DNA of 15,010 nucleotides from Burkholderiaceae bacterium (GCA_031276435.1 JAISNB010000064.1:1-15010); one strand, 5' to 3'. Counted from the first letter of the stretch, positions 1 through 7,118 are shown. Program-made: numbers and translations. Notes: a model not told the origin generated them from the sequence alone.

Positions 1-344
1 AAATATGAAAAAACAGAGATTGTTTTTAAATATCTGGACGTAATTATCAACGATGTCGTGTAAAGCATCAACGGAAAAAACCAGATTATCCACGGAAGAT
101 CAACAACAATCATCTGGAATCTGTTGAGATTGAAATCACTACCGGAAATATAATGGTTAAAAAACAACCCGCATGCACCCAGAAAAAACATTGCCATGCA
201 AAACGCAGGTACATGAAACCCCCTGTTCTTGAAAATGATATTTATTATTCTGGTGATTGCTTCAAAAATGAACAGAACAAGAACAGAAATGCCCATGAAA
301 ATCATGGTTTCTTTTACTGCCATTCCGACTTGGTTGCTGCACAT
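1..344 (-). CDS. Multi-pass membrane protein, unknown function (C-terminus cut by window edge)
   Basis: Reading the minus strand from the ATG at 344, the frame stays open to the left edge (about 114 codons), so the C-terminus is missing. I do not recognise the family. The visible protein has three hydrophobic stretches typical of membrane helices: one starting MIFMGISVLVLFIF, one around FCMAMFFLGACGLFF, and one around PWIIWFFPLMLYTTSLII. They are separated by short polar loops (RIINIIFKNRG; HYISGSDFNLNR). The upstream in-frame stop is at 405-407. The start is uncertain: ATGs at 344, 323 and 305 are all possible and none has a clear Shine-Dalgarno sequence. The gene is AT-rich, like its neighbour at 515-1078 on the same strand and unlike the rest of the window, which suggests acquired DNA. 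The plus-strand reading frame opposite it has no protein-like features. The membrane-protein call is fairly safe; the function is unknown. Confidence 0.6.
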   Translation of the reverse strand, partial: MCSNQVGMAVKETMIFMGISVLVLFIFEAITRIINIIFKNRGFHVPAFCMAMFFLGACGLFFNHYISGSDFNLNRFQMIVVDLPWIIWFFPLMLYTTSLIITSRYLKTISVFSY

Positions 345-427
345 TTTATGGTCACATGGATTGGGTTGATTACTAACTTTTGCCCAGATAAGTAGCGGGG
401 AACATCATTTGAATCTATTGCTTGCGC

Positions 428-441
428 ACAGTATACAACGC
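428..441 (-). promoter_or_regulatory. Possible -10 promoter element for the left-edge membrane gene
   Basis: The minus strand reads GCGTTGTATACTGT here, with TATACT (430-435) matching five of six bases of the sigma-70 -10 consensus. It lies about 90 nt before the possible start codons of the left-edge gene. No good -35 hexamer is visible. The same core, with one extra A, lies upstream of the Fic gene at 1942-1956. A weak call that rests mainly on this resemblance. Confidence 0.25.
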
Positions 442-455
442 TCCAGCACATTGCG

Positions 456-474
456 ACCCGGCAGCAGGCCGGGT
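456..474. other. GC-rich hairpin between two minus-strand orphan genes
   Basis: A perfect 7-bp inverted repeat (acccggc, 5-nt loop, gccgggt) stands out in AT-rich surroundings, 41 nt past the stop of the 515-1078 gene. Neither strand has a T-run next to it, so it is not a classical intrinsic terminator. It could still attenuate transcription or protect a 3' end between the two genes. The rest of 345-514 shows no gene. Confidence 0.3.
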
Positions 475-514
475 TGGACAGGTTCAATTTCATTTATCAC
501 CTTGCCCACTGCTG

Positions 515-1078
515 TCACCATACAGGTTTCCACCATGGTACAGGTTTTGGTTTTATGCGTTCAAAATCAAACCCTGTCAATATTGTGGTTTTCAATAATA
601 TATCGTTAACAGATAATGTATAGTCATCATTGTCGTTCCAAGTAATTTCTCCTTGCGCCAGGTTTTTTGAATCAAATTCTATGAAATGAATTTCCTCGCC
701 CTGGAGATCAGGGTTTCCAGCAATGAATTTCTGAAAATTCTGGTTGATGGTTTCCGTGTTCTCGAACAATGTGACAGCCCATTTTTCCCTTTCACGAACA
801 AATTCATCTTCAGCGATATGAATGAAAACTGGTTTATTATTTATCTCGATATATAATCCATAATTATCGAATTCGGCATAACGGGCAGATGGCCCCATTT
901 TTCCGTAAACTATGGGATCCTCAGCTTCAACAGGTTCTTTGCTCTTCTGGATCCCGTAGCATATTGCGAAGTCGCGAATCGAAAAAATCAAAAACAACGT
1001 TCCTATCGGCTCTCTAAAATAAAATGACACAATCGCCAGAACAGCCCAGAAGATCGCAAAAAAGAGATATTTTTTCAT
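515..1078 (-). CDS. Small membrane-anchored protein, unknown function
   Basis: An 187-residue protein I do not recognise. Residues 4-20 form a clear membrane helix (FFAIFWAVLAIVSFY core). A second hydrophobic stretch follows at about 24-42. The rest, about 145 residues, is polar and acidic, looks soluble (for example YAEFDNYGLYIEINNKPVF at 67-85) and ends in the tryptophan-rich tail PVPWWKPVW. I chose the ATG at 1078, which begins MKKYLFF; a TTG two codons upstream is possible but less likely. No strong Shine-Dalgarno sequence is seen. It lies 43 nt downstream of the Fic gene on the same strand, so the two could share a transcript. Its base composition is much lower in GC than the core genes. 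A single-helix anchor plus acidic domain next to a Fic-type gene recalls immunity-like proteins, but that is speculation. Confidence 0.6.
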   Translation of the reverse strand: MKKYLFFAIFWAVLAIVSFYFREPIGTLFLIFSIRDFAICYGIQKSKEPVEAEDPIVYGKMGPSARYAEFDNYGLYIEINNKPVFIHIAEDEFVREREKWAVTLFENTETINQNFQKFIAGNPDLQGEEIHFIEFDSKNLAQGEITWNDNDDYTLSVNDILLKTTILTGFDFERIKPKPVPWWKPVW

Positions 1079-1121
1079 TATCAATCTGAACAGGGGCGAT
1101 CATCAAGAATATTTCTTGTGG

Positions 1122-1883
1122 TTACGCCGCCCGGGAAAGATCGGGATGGCACGCCATCAAGAGTTGTATCATTTCGGTCGCATCCCTGCTGAGATAAAAG
1201 CGCACCATTTTTTCGTTGAATTCCTGCGCCTTTGCGGCCGGTATGCTGATGGCGTCGATTCCGGCGGACATCAAGATGCCGTTCATCATGAACCGCGCGG
1301 TTCGCTTGTTGCCGTCGAAGAAAAACTGTTGCAAGGCGCCAAACAGGAAAAAGGCCGCGCCTCGCTCAAACGGGCCTGGCACTTGATCGCGCAGACTCCG
1401 GGTTCCCTGCGTGAATCGCTGGCAAAGCTCTGGCGCGCCCGGTGCCGTTGGCAGGGGGGTATAGCGGCCATGTTCTCCCAGGCCCACATCCGGGGTGTAG
1501 TTGGTTTCAGCGCCTTCTCCCCGGAAGTGCCCCCATTCCAGCGCCTCATCGCGGGCCACGATGCCATGCAACCGGCAAAACGTTGTTTTGTCGAGGGAAA
1601 ATTGCCCCTTTTTCACCAGGGCCAGCAGGAGTCTGGAACTTTCCGCGAGGTTGAGGATTTGTTGTTGGTCGGTGATTTTGCGACCGCCCACGGTGACGCC
1701 ATCCAGAAGGGTTTTGACTTCTGGAAAAGTGAAGGGGTTTCCTTCCAGCATGCTGGCATCCCAGACGAATTCCGGCAGCATGCGCTGGAAGCGAAAGCAC
1801 GCCCGTTCCACGGAATGTGTCGGCACATCCACGGGGACAGCAGCGCGATTCCAGCAAAAGCCCAGTTCGGTAAAAAGGTTCAT
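1122..1883 (-). CDS. Fic-family protein with glutamine in place of the catalytic histidine
   Basis: A 253-residue Fic-domain protein. Fic enzymes usually transfer AMP, or another nucleotide-derived group, from a cofactor to a target protein hydroxyl. The core motif HPFx(D/E)GNxR is present here as QFFFDGNKR (residues 186-194). The phosphate-binding DGNKR half is intact, but the catalytic His is Gln (codon CAG) and the following Pro is Phe. Residues 44-49 (SMLEGN) resemble the N-terminal inhibitory helix motif of self-inhibited Fic proteins, and WGHFRGEG (117-124) plus the TDQQQILN segment are typical of the family. The start at 1883 has GGAAA about 8 nt upstream. It is divergent from mnmG and may be co-transcribed with the small gene at 515-1078. 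Membership of the Fic fold is well supported. Enzymatic activity is doubtful, and it may be a non-AMPylating or regulatory member. Confidence 0.88.
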   Translation of the reverse strand: MNLFTELGFCWNRAAVPVDVPTHSVERACFRFQRMLPEFVWDASMLEGNPFTFPEVKTLLDGVTVGGRKITDQQQILNLAESSRLLLALVKKGQFSLDKTTFCRLHGIVARDEALEWGHFRGEGAETNYTPDVGLGEHGRYTPLPTAPGAPELCQRFTQGTRSLRDQVPGPFERGAAFFLFGALQQFFFDGNKRTARFMMNGILMSAGIDAISIPAAKAQEFNEKMVRFYLSRDATEMIQLLMACHPDLSRAA

Positions 1884-1941
1884 GAAAGATTTCCAGTCTC
1901 ACTGCTCCGGCCCGGAGCGCAAGCAGGCAGCGTGCGGCTGG

Positions 1942-1956
1942 ACAGTATATCAACGC
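1942..1956 (-). promoter_or_regulatory. Extended -10 promoter for the Fic gene
   Basis: The minus strand reads GCGTTGATATACTGT. It contains TGATATACT, an extended -10 (TG, one base, TATACT), placed to start transcription near 1937 and give a leader of about 55 nt. No -35 hexamer at ideal spacing is visible (TTGTGC lies 15 nt upstream), as is common for extended -10 promoters. The 278-nt gap between this gene and mnmG must also hold the mnmG promoter, for which I see no convincing hexamers. Confidence 0.45.
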
Positions 1957-2161
1957 CAACCCGGGCACAATGCAAGCGGATGGCAAGGCAGGGGGCGGGT
2001 GCGGACGACAGCCAAGCGCCAGCCGTTTGTGGCGCGGTTTTGAAGGGTGAGGGACAATAGCGGCTTTGCGCGCGTTGTGTTGGCGCTGCGGCGCGCTGCG
2101 GCTGATCCGCGCGCGGGTCTGTTTTTTGGGCGCAGCGCTTTTTATTGTTTGAGTTGGTGTG

Positions 2162-4165
2162 ATGATTTACCCGCAAGTGTTCGATGTGATTGTGGTGGGT
2201 GGCGGCCATGCGGGCGCCGAGGCCGCGCTGGCTGCCGCGCGCATGGGGTGCCAGACTTTGCTGCTGACGCACAATCTGGAGACGCTGGGGCAGCTCAGTT
2301 GCAACCCCAGCATTGGCGGCATTGGCAAGGGGCATTTGGTCAAAGAGGTGGACGCGCTGGGCGGGGCCATGGCGCTGGCCGCGGACGAGTCGGGAATCCA
2401 GTTCAGGACGCTCAACAGCAGCAAGGGGCCAGCGGTACGGGCCACGCGCGCGCAGGTGGACCGGGTTTTGTACAAGGCGGCCATGCGGCGCAGGCTGGAA
2501 AACCAGCCCGCTCTGTGCCTGTTCCAGCAGGCGGTGGACGATTTGCTGCTGGCGCAAGGGGAGGGCGGCGGCGATTGCGTGGCAGGTGTTGTGACGCAGG
2601 TGGGGATCACATTCCGCGCGCGCGCGGTGGTGCTGACGGCGGGTACGTTTCTGGATGGCAAGATTCATGTGGGGCTGGCGCACCATGCGGGCGGGCGGGC
2701 GGGTGATCCGCCCGCGGTGGCGCTGGCGGCGCGTTTGCGCGCGCTGGATTTGCCGCAGGGCCGCTTGAAGACGGGCACGCCGCCGCGCATTGACGGGCGC
2801 AGCATTGATTTTTCAAAATGCGAGGAGCAGCCGGGCGACGGCATGCCCGGCGGTATGAATCCGCAAGCGCCGCCGCCGGTGTTCAGCTTCATGGGATGGG
2901 CGGGCATGCACCCGCGGCAGGTGCCGTGCTGGGTGACGCACACCAACGCGCGCACGCATGAAATCATTCGCAGCGGGTTTGACCGCAGCCCGATGTTCAC
3001 AGGCAAGATCGACGGCATTGGCCCGCGCTATTGCCCCAGCGTGGAAGACAAGATCAACCGCTTTGCCGACAAGGCGAGTCACCAGATTTTCCTGGAGCCT
3101 GAAGGGCTGGACACGCACGAGTTTTACCCCAACGGCATCAGCACAAGCTTGCCCTTTGATGTGCAGTTGGCGCTGGTGCGCAGCCTGCCGGGGCTGGAGC
3201 GGGCGCATATTTTGCGGCCCGGCTACGCGATCGAGTACGACTACTACGACCCGCGCGCGCTCAAAAGCAATTTTGAGACGCGGCAGATTCAGGGGCTGTT
3301 TTTTGCAGGGCAGATCAATGGCACCACGGGGTATGAAGAGGCCGCCGCGCAAGGCTTGTTTGCGGGCGTCAATGCTGCCTTGCGATGCAGGCAGATAAAG
3401 GGCGAGGACAACGACTTTGGCGGCGCCTGGACGCCGCGGCGCGACCAGGCCTATCTGGGCGTACTGGTGGACGACTTGATGACCCGGGGCGTCACGGAGC
3501 CGTACCGCATGTTCACCAGCCGGGCGGAGTTCAGGCTGCAACTGCGCGAGGACAACGCCGACATGCGCCTGACCGAGGTGGGCCGCAAGCTGGGTTTGGT
3601 GGACGACGCGCGGTGGGCGTCTTTTTGCCGCAAGCGCGATGCTGTTTCACGTGAAACAGAGCGGCTCAAGAGCACCTGGGTCAACCCGGCCAATTTGCCA
3701 GCAGAAGAGGCCGAGCGCGTGCTGGGCAAGGCCATCGATCACGAATACAACCTGTTCGATTTGCTGCGCAGGCCCAATGTGCGGCACGCTGAATTGATGC
3801 GCATGGCAGGTGGCCGCTTTGCCGCGCCAGGCGATGAGGCGGCCAGCGCCGCCGCCGCCGTGGTGGAGCAGGTGGAAATCGCGGCCAAGTACGCGGGCTA
3901 CATCGACCGCCAGAGGGGCGAGGTGGAGCGCGCCGCGCATTACGAAAACCTGCGCCTGCCGCCCGATCTGGACTACACGCAGGTAGCGGCGCTGTCGATC
4001 GAAGTGCGGCAAAAGCTGCAAAAGCACAGGCCAGAGACGCTGGGCCAGGCATCGCGCATTTCAGGGGTGACACCTGCGGCCATTTCGCTGCTGCTGGTGC
4101 ATTTGCGCAAGGGCGGCCTGGGCGGCGGCTTTGCGGGCAAACAAGCCACCGGGGCCGCGCCATGA
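2162..4165 (+). CDS. mnmG: tRNA uridine-5-carboxymethylaminomethyl modification enzyme MnmG (GidA)
   Basis: A full-length MnmG (667 residues, slightly longer than the usual 620-650). With MnmE it uses FAD and methylene-tetrahydrofolate to install the carboxymethylaminomethyl group on wobble uridine 34 of certain tRNAs. The N-terminal FAD-binding motif GGGHAG is at 13-18, followed by the conserved SCNPSIGGIGKGH (about 46-58). The second conserved cysteine sits in RYCPSVEDK (C291), and GVTEPYRMFTSRAEFR marks the insert before the C-terminal helical domain (YAGYIDRQ). I prefer ATG 2162 over the adjacent GTG 2159; GAG at 2151-2153 is the only Shine-Dalgarno-like sequence. The stop overlaps the rsmG start (ATGA), implying translational coupling. 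A perfect parS site is embedded at codons 494-499. The usual partner mnmE is not in this window. Confidence 0.97.
   Translation: MIYPQVFDVIVVGGGHAGAEAALAAARMGCQTLLLTHNLETLGQLSCNPSIGGIGKGHLVKEVDALGGAMALAADESGIQFRTLNSSKGPAVRATRAQVDRVLYKAAMRRRLENQPALCLFQQAVDDLLLAQGEGGGDCVAGVVTQVGITFRARAVVLTAGTFLDGKIHVGLAHHAGGRAGDPPAVALAARLRALDLPQGRLKTGTPPRIDGRSIDFSKCEEQPGDGMPGGMNPQAPPPVFSFMGWAGMHPRQVPCWVTHTNARTHEIIRSGFDRSPMFTGKIDGIGPRYCPSVEDKINRFADKASHQIFLEPEGLDTHEFYPNGISTSLPFDVQLALVRSLPGLERAHILRPGYAIEYDYYDPRALKSNFETRQIQGLFFAGQINGTTGYEEAAAQGLFAGVNAALRCRQIKGEDNDFGGAWTPRRDQAYLGVLVDDLMTRGVTEPYRMFTSRAEFRLQLREDNADMRLTEVGRKLGLVDDARWASFCRKRDAVSRETERLKSTWVNPANLPAEEAERVLGKAIDHEYNLFDLLRRPNVRHAELMRMAGGRFAAPGDEAASAAAAVVEQVEIAAKYAGYIDRQRGEVERAAHYENLRLPPDLDYTQVAALSIEVRQKLQKHRPETLGQASRISGVTPAAISLLLVHLRKGGLGGGFAGKQATGAAP
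3643..3658. promoter_or_regulatory. parS centromere site (perfect consensus) inside mnmG
   Basis: The sequence TGTTTCACGTGAAACA is a perfect 16-bp palindrome identical to the universal bacterial parS consensus to which ParB binds and loads as a CTP-dependent clamp. It encodes part of AVSRET in MnmG, so both the protein and the site constrain these bases. It lies about 2.0 kb upstream of parA. parS sites inside genes near parAB are known in many bacteria. Confidence 0.95.
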
Positions 4166-4893
4166 CTGACGCTGCCGCCACCTTGCGCGAAGCGGCTTTG
4201 GCCCGGCAACTGGAGGCCGGTTGCGCAGCCCTGGCCCTGGCGCTGGAGGCGCGCCAGCAAAAGCAGTTGCTGGATTTTCTGGCCCTGCTTGGGCAGTGGA
4301 ACCAGGTCTACAACCTGACGGCGGTGCGCGATCCGGCAGGGATGCTGACGCACCATGTGCTCGACAGCCTGTCCGCGCTCGCGCCGCTCCAGCGCCAGTT
4401 GCAGGCCATGGCGCGGCAAGGCGATGGCGACAGCGGCACGGCGGCGGGCCAGCGCCGCCGCTTGCTGGACGTGGGGTCGGGCGGCGGCCTGCCGGGCGTG
4501 GTGTTTGCCATTGGCTGCCCCGATCTGGATGTGACCTGCGTTGACGCCGTTGCCAAGAAAGCGGCCTTTGTCCAGCAAGTGGCGGCCACACTGCGGCTGC
4601 CCAATTTGCGCGGCGTGCACGCAAGAGTGGAAAAGCTGGCGGGGCAAGTGCCGCCGTTTGACGTCATCAGCAGCCGGGCCTTTGCTGCTTTGCCCGATTT
4701 TGTGAACGGCTCGGCCAGCGTGCTGGCCGAGCGCGGTGTGTGGCTGGCGATGAAGGGCAAACCGCCCGACGACGAAATGGCCGCACTGCCGCCTGGGCGG
4801 GCGGAAGTGTTTCACGTGGAACAGTTGCGGGTGCCGGGGCTGGACGCGCGGCGCTGCATTGTCTGGATGCGCCCCGCGGGCGCGGGCGTGTAA
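4162..4893 (+). CDS. rsmG: 16S rRNA (guanine527-N7)-methyltransferase RsmG (GidB)
   Basis: A 243-residue class I SAM-dependent methyltransferase that methylates N7 of G527 in 16S rRNA; loss of the family enzyme gives low-level streptomycin resistance. The SAM-binding motif LLDVGSGGGLPG is at 101-112, and SRAFAALPDF (171-180) and the late MKGK segment (197-200) are also typical. QWNQVYNLTAV (45-55) is the family N-terminal signature. A polar insertion (about 79-100, rich in Q, G, D and R) separates the N-terminal helices from the SAM motif and is longer than in E. coli RsmG. Its ATG overlaps the mnmG stop by 4 nt. The C-terminal VFHVEQL segment is encoded by a second parS site. Confidence 0.96.
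   Translation: MTDAAATLREAALARQLEAGCAALALALEARQQKQLLDFLALLGQWNQVYNLTAVRDPAGMLTHHVLDSLSALAPLQRQLQAMARQGDGDSGTAAGQRRRLLDVGSGGGLPGVVFAIGCPDLDVTCVDAVAKKAAFVQQVAATLRLPNLRGVHARVEKLAGQVPPFDVISSRAFAALPDFVNGSASVLAERGVWLAMKGKPPDDEMAALPPGRAEVFHVEQLRVPGLDARRCIVWMRPAGAGV
4808..4823. promoter_or_regulatory. parS centromere site (one mismatch) inside rsmG
   Basis: TGTTTCACGTGGAACA differs from the perfect parS palindrome at one base; its complement, TGTTCCACGTGAAACA, is a variant known from functional parS sets. It encodes VFHVEQ near the RsmG C-terminus and lies about 1.17 kb from the perfect site and 0.83 kb upstream of parA. Two sites this close to parAB are very unlikely to be chance. Confidence 0.88.
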
Positions 4894-4935
4894 ACTTGCG
4901 GGCTGGATCACTTTCACAGAATAGACGCGCAAACC

Positions 4936-5589
4936 ATGTCGGGCATTTCTGATTACGGCGCTTTTGTTGCCGCCATCTTGCTGCTGCTGGTCATTCCGGG
5001 GCCGTGCAATCTGGCCATGCTGTCGGCCACGGCGCAAGGCGGGTTGCGCGGCGGGCTGGCATCCACGCTGGGCATCATGGCGGGCGACCAGGTGCTGTTG
5101 TGGTGCGCCGTGGCCGGACTGGCGGCGCTGCTCAAGGCCCATCCGGCCACGTTTGCCGCCGTGCAATGGGCGGGCGCGCTCTATCTGGCTTTCCTGGGCT
5201 TGCGCCTGCTGCTTGCCAGGCCGGGGCACAGCCCGGCGCTCAAGCTGCGGCCACGCCATTTTCTGCGCCAATCGTTTTTGATTACCTTGCTCAATCCCAA
5301 GGCGATTGTGTTTTACATGGCTTTTTTCCCGCTGTTCGTCAAGGCCGGGCAAGCGCCGGAGTGGCTGACTTTTGGTGCCATGGCGCTGACCATCGCGCTG
5401 CTGACACTGGCCTATGGCACGGCGGTTTGCCTGTTGACGCACCACCTGGCCGCGCGCGTGCGCGCCCATCCGCGTGTGGCGGGCGCGTTGCAGAAGCTGG
5501 CCGGTTTGGCGCTGCTCGGGTTTGGCGCCCGGGCGGTCATCAGGACGGGTTCAATGTCTTTCTGGAGTCGCGCAAGTGTTTTGCTGTGA
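4936..5589 (+). CDS. LysE/RhtB-family amino-acid exporter-like membrane protein
   Basis: A 217-residue inner-membrane protein of the LysE superfamily, whose members export amino acids or related small metabolites. The family signature is present: a first helix leading to IPGPCNLAML (20-29), a glycine-rich loop GGLRGGLASTLGIMAGD (35-51), and SFLITLLNPKAIVFY (113-127) with the conserved LNPK. About six helices are visible, with others around 52-66, 75-94, 143-165 and 184-203. The substrate cannot be told from sequence. The C-terminal tail after residue 203 (RTGSMSFWSRASVLL) is polar and looks like an extension. The start at 4936 fits the family N-terminus, although no clear Shine-Dalgarno sequence precedes it. 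It sits between rsmG and parA, 61 nt before parA, with no obvious functional link to segregation. Confidence 0.9.
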   Translation: MSGISDYGAFVAAILLLLVIPGPCNLAMLSATAQGGLRGGLASTLGIMAGDQVLLWCAVAGLAALLKAHPATFAAVQWAGALYLAFLGLRLLLARPGHSPALKLRPRHFLRQSFLITLLNPKAIVFYMAFFPLFVKAGQAPEWLTFGAMALTIALLTLAYGTAVCLLTHHLAARVRAHPRVAGALQKLAGLALLGFGARAVIRTGSMSFWSRASVLL

Positions 5590-5650
5590 CGCGCGGCTTC
5601 AAACGGGCAACGGGCGGTTTTTGGGCAATTAAGGAAAGAGCGGCATCCGC

Positions 5651-6436
5651 ATGGCACAGATTTTTTGCATTGCCAACCAGAAGGGCGGGGTGGGCAAGAC
5701 CACCACGACGGTCAATCTGGCGGCAGGACTGGCGCGCATTGGCAAGCGCGTGCTCATGGTCGATCTGGATCCACAGGGCAACGCGACCATGGGGTCGGGC
5801 GTGGACAAGCGGGCGCTGGCGCAAACGGTGTACGACGTGCTGCTGGAATCGGCCACAGTGTCAGAGGCCGTGGTGTGGCCCGAAAAATTGCAGGAAGCCG
5901 GTTGCGGCTACGCCGTGCTTGGTGCCAACCGCGATCTGGCGGGCGCCGAGGTGGAACTGGTGGCCGAAGAGCGCCGCGAGCGCCGCTTGAGCGGCGCGCT
6001 GGCGCAGGTGGCCCATGACTACGACTTCGTGCTCATCGACTGCCCGCCCGCGCTGTCCATGCTGACGCTCAACGGCCTGTGCGCGGCGCATGGCGTCATC
6101 GTGCCCATGCAGTGCGAATACTTCGCGCTGGAAGGGCTGAGCGATCTGGTCAACACCATCAAGCAGGTGCACGCCAACCTCAACCGCGACCTCAAACTGA
6201 TCGGCCTGCTGCGCGTCATGTTCGACGCGCGCATCACCTTGCAGCAGCAAGTGAGCGACCAGCTCAAGGCGCATTTTGGCGCCAAGGTGTTCGACACCGT
6301 CATCCCGCGCAACGTGCGCCTGGCCGAAGCGCCCAGCTACGGCCTGCCGGGCGTGGTCTTTGACGCATCGGCGCGCGGCAGCCAGGCCTTCGTGGCCTTT
6401 GCGCAGGAAATGGCCGATCGCGGCCTGGACGCTTGA
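5651..6436 (+). CDS. parA: Chromosome-partitioning ATPase ParA (Soj)
   Basis: A 261-residue chromosomal ParA. It binds ATP, dimerises on nonspecific DNA and is released by ParB, which moves ParB-parS complexes and so separates sister origins. The deviant Walker A motif KGGVGKTT is at 11-18 with both the signature lysine (K11) and the P-loop lysine (K16). DLDPQGNAT follows at 38-46, and the Walker B LIDCPPAL is further on. The C-terminal RLAEAPSYGLPGVVFD is typical of chromosomal Soj proteins, which lack the N-terminal DNA-binding domain of long plasmid ParA. The ATG at 5651 is preceded by AAGGAAAGAG at 5631-5640. It is separated from parB by a hydrolase gene. Two parS sites lie upstream in mnmG and rsmG. 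Confidence 0.97.
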   Translation: MAQIFCIANQKGGVGKTTTTVNLAAGLARIGKRVLMVDLDPQGNATMGSGVDKRALAQTVYDVLLESATVSEAVVWPEKLQEAGCGYAVLGANRDLAGAEVELVAEERRERRLSGALAQVAHDYDFVLIDCPPALSMLTLNGLCAAHGVIVPMQCEYFALEGLSDLVNTIKQVHANLNRDLKLIGLLRVMFDARITLQQQVSDQLKAHFGAKVFDTVIPRNVRLAEAPSYGLPGVVFDASARGSQAFVAFAQEMADRGLDA

Positions 6437-6486
6437 AACCATCATGAAAATTGAATCCATTGCTATTGAAACAGGAGCAAAGCGGC

Positions 6487-7095
6487 ATGTTTGAGGCCAC
6501 CGCATTGCCCGGCGACATCCGCCCCGCCAGCGTGCTGGTGCTGCCCGGCTGGCAGGGCAGCGGCCCCGCGCACTGGCAAAGCCGCTGGCAGGTGCGGCAT
6601 GGCTACACGCGCGTGGAACAAAGCGACTGGCAGCGCCCGCTGCGCGGCGACTGGAGCGCGCGGCTGGAAGACGCGGTACTGGCCCGCGGCGACGCCGACG
6701 ACGGCGGCGGCCCCATACTGCTGGCGGCGCACAGCCTGGGCTGCATTCTGGCGGCCTGGTGGGCGGCGCACTCGCGCAACGCGGCGCGCGTGCGCGCGGC
6801 CTTGCTGGTTGCCCCGCCGGACATCGAGCGCGCCGACCTGTGCCAGCAAATTCCCGGCTGGCAACCCGTGGCGCGCCAGAGGCTGCCCTTTGCCGCCACA
6901 GTGGTCGCCAGCAGCAACGACCCGCTGTGCGACATCGCGGTGGCCGCGCGCCTGGCCCACGACTGGGGCGCCAACTGGTTCAACGCGGGCGCGTGCGGCC
7001 ACATCAACGCTGAATCCGGCCTGGGCGACTGGCCGCAAGGACACCAATTGCTGTGCGCCATCGCGCGGCAAAACCCGCCGCCCGATCCAGCATGA
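6487..7095 (+). CDS. RBBP9/YdeN-family alpha/beta serine hydrolase
   Basis: A 202-residue small alpha/beta hydrolase. The family signature PGWQGSGPAHWQSRW is at 20-34. The likely catalytic triad is visible: Ser83 in the nucleophile elbow AHSLGC (81-86), Asp145 in SSNDPL (142-147) and His172 in GHINAESGLGDWP (171-183). Members are serine hydrolases with poorly known substrates. The ATG at 6487 is chosen because AGGAG at 6473-6477 sits 9 nt upstream; an in-frame TTG at 6451 would add 12 residues but lacks such a site. It lies 50 nt after parA and 23 nt before parB, inside what is usually a two-gene operon, so it is very probably co-transcribed with both. I recall the same insertion in related betaproteobacteria, which would argue for a conserved arrangement. 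No role in segregation is shown. Confidence 0.9.
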   Translation: MFEATALPGDIRPASVLVLPGWQGSGPAHWQSRWQVRHGYTRVEQSDWQRPLRGDWSARLEDAVLARGDADDGGGPILLAAHSLGCILAAWWAAHSRNAARVRAALLVAPPDIERADLCQQIPGWQPVARQRLPFAATVVASSNDPLCDIAVAARLAHDWGANWFNAGACGHINAESGLGDWPQGHQLLCAIARQNPPPDPA

Positions 7096-7118
7096 ATTTT
7101 TGAAGGAGCACACAAAGC

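Noticed and set aside
86..94. DnaA-box-like TTATCCACG
   Set aside because: A single eight-of-nine match inside a coding frame, with no cluster of boxes or AT-rich unwinding region near it.
153..395. Plus-strand open frame of 80 codons at the left edge
   Set aside because: It lies opposite a minus-strand frame with a clear membrane-helix pattern that runs off the edge, and its own product is lysine, histidine and asparagine-rich with no recognisable features.
1104..1118. Short inverted repeat caagaa-tat-ttcttg between the Fic gene and the gene at 515-1078
   Set aside because: Only 6 bp of AT-rich stem with no T-run; too weak to call a terminator or operator.
1116..2060. Long plus-strand frame opposite the Fic gene
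   Set aside because: An antisense shadow: the minus strand encodes a recognisable Fic protein over the same bases, and high GC content keeps other frames open.
3973..5469. Very long minus-strand frame (498 codons) across mnmG, rsmG and the LysE gene
   Set aside because: Rich in arginine, glutamine and histidine with no domain pattern; it covers three well-recognised genes on the other strand and is an artefact of GC-rich codon use.
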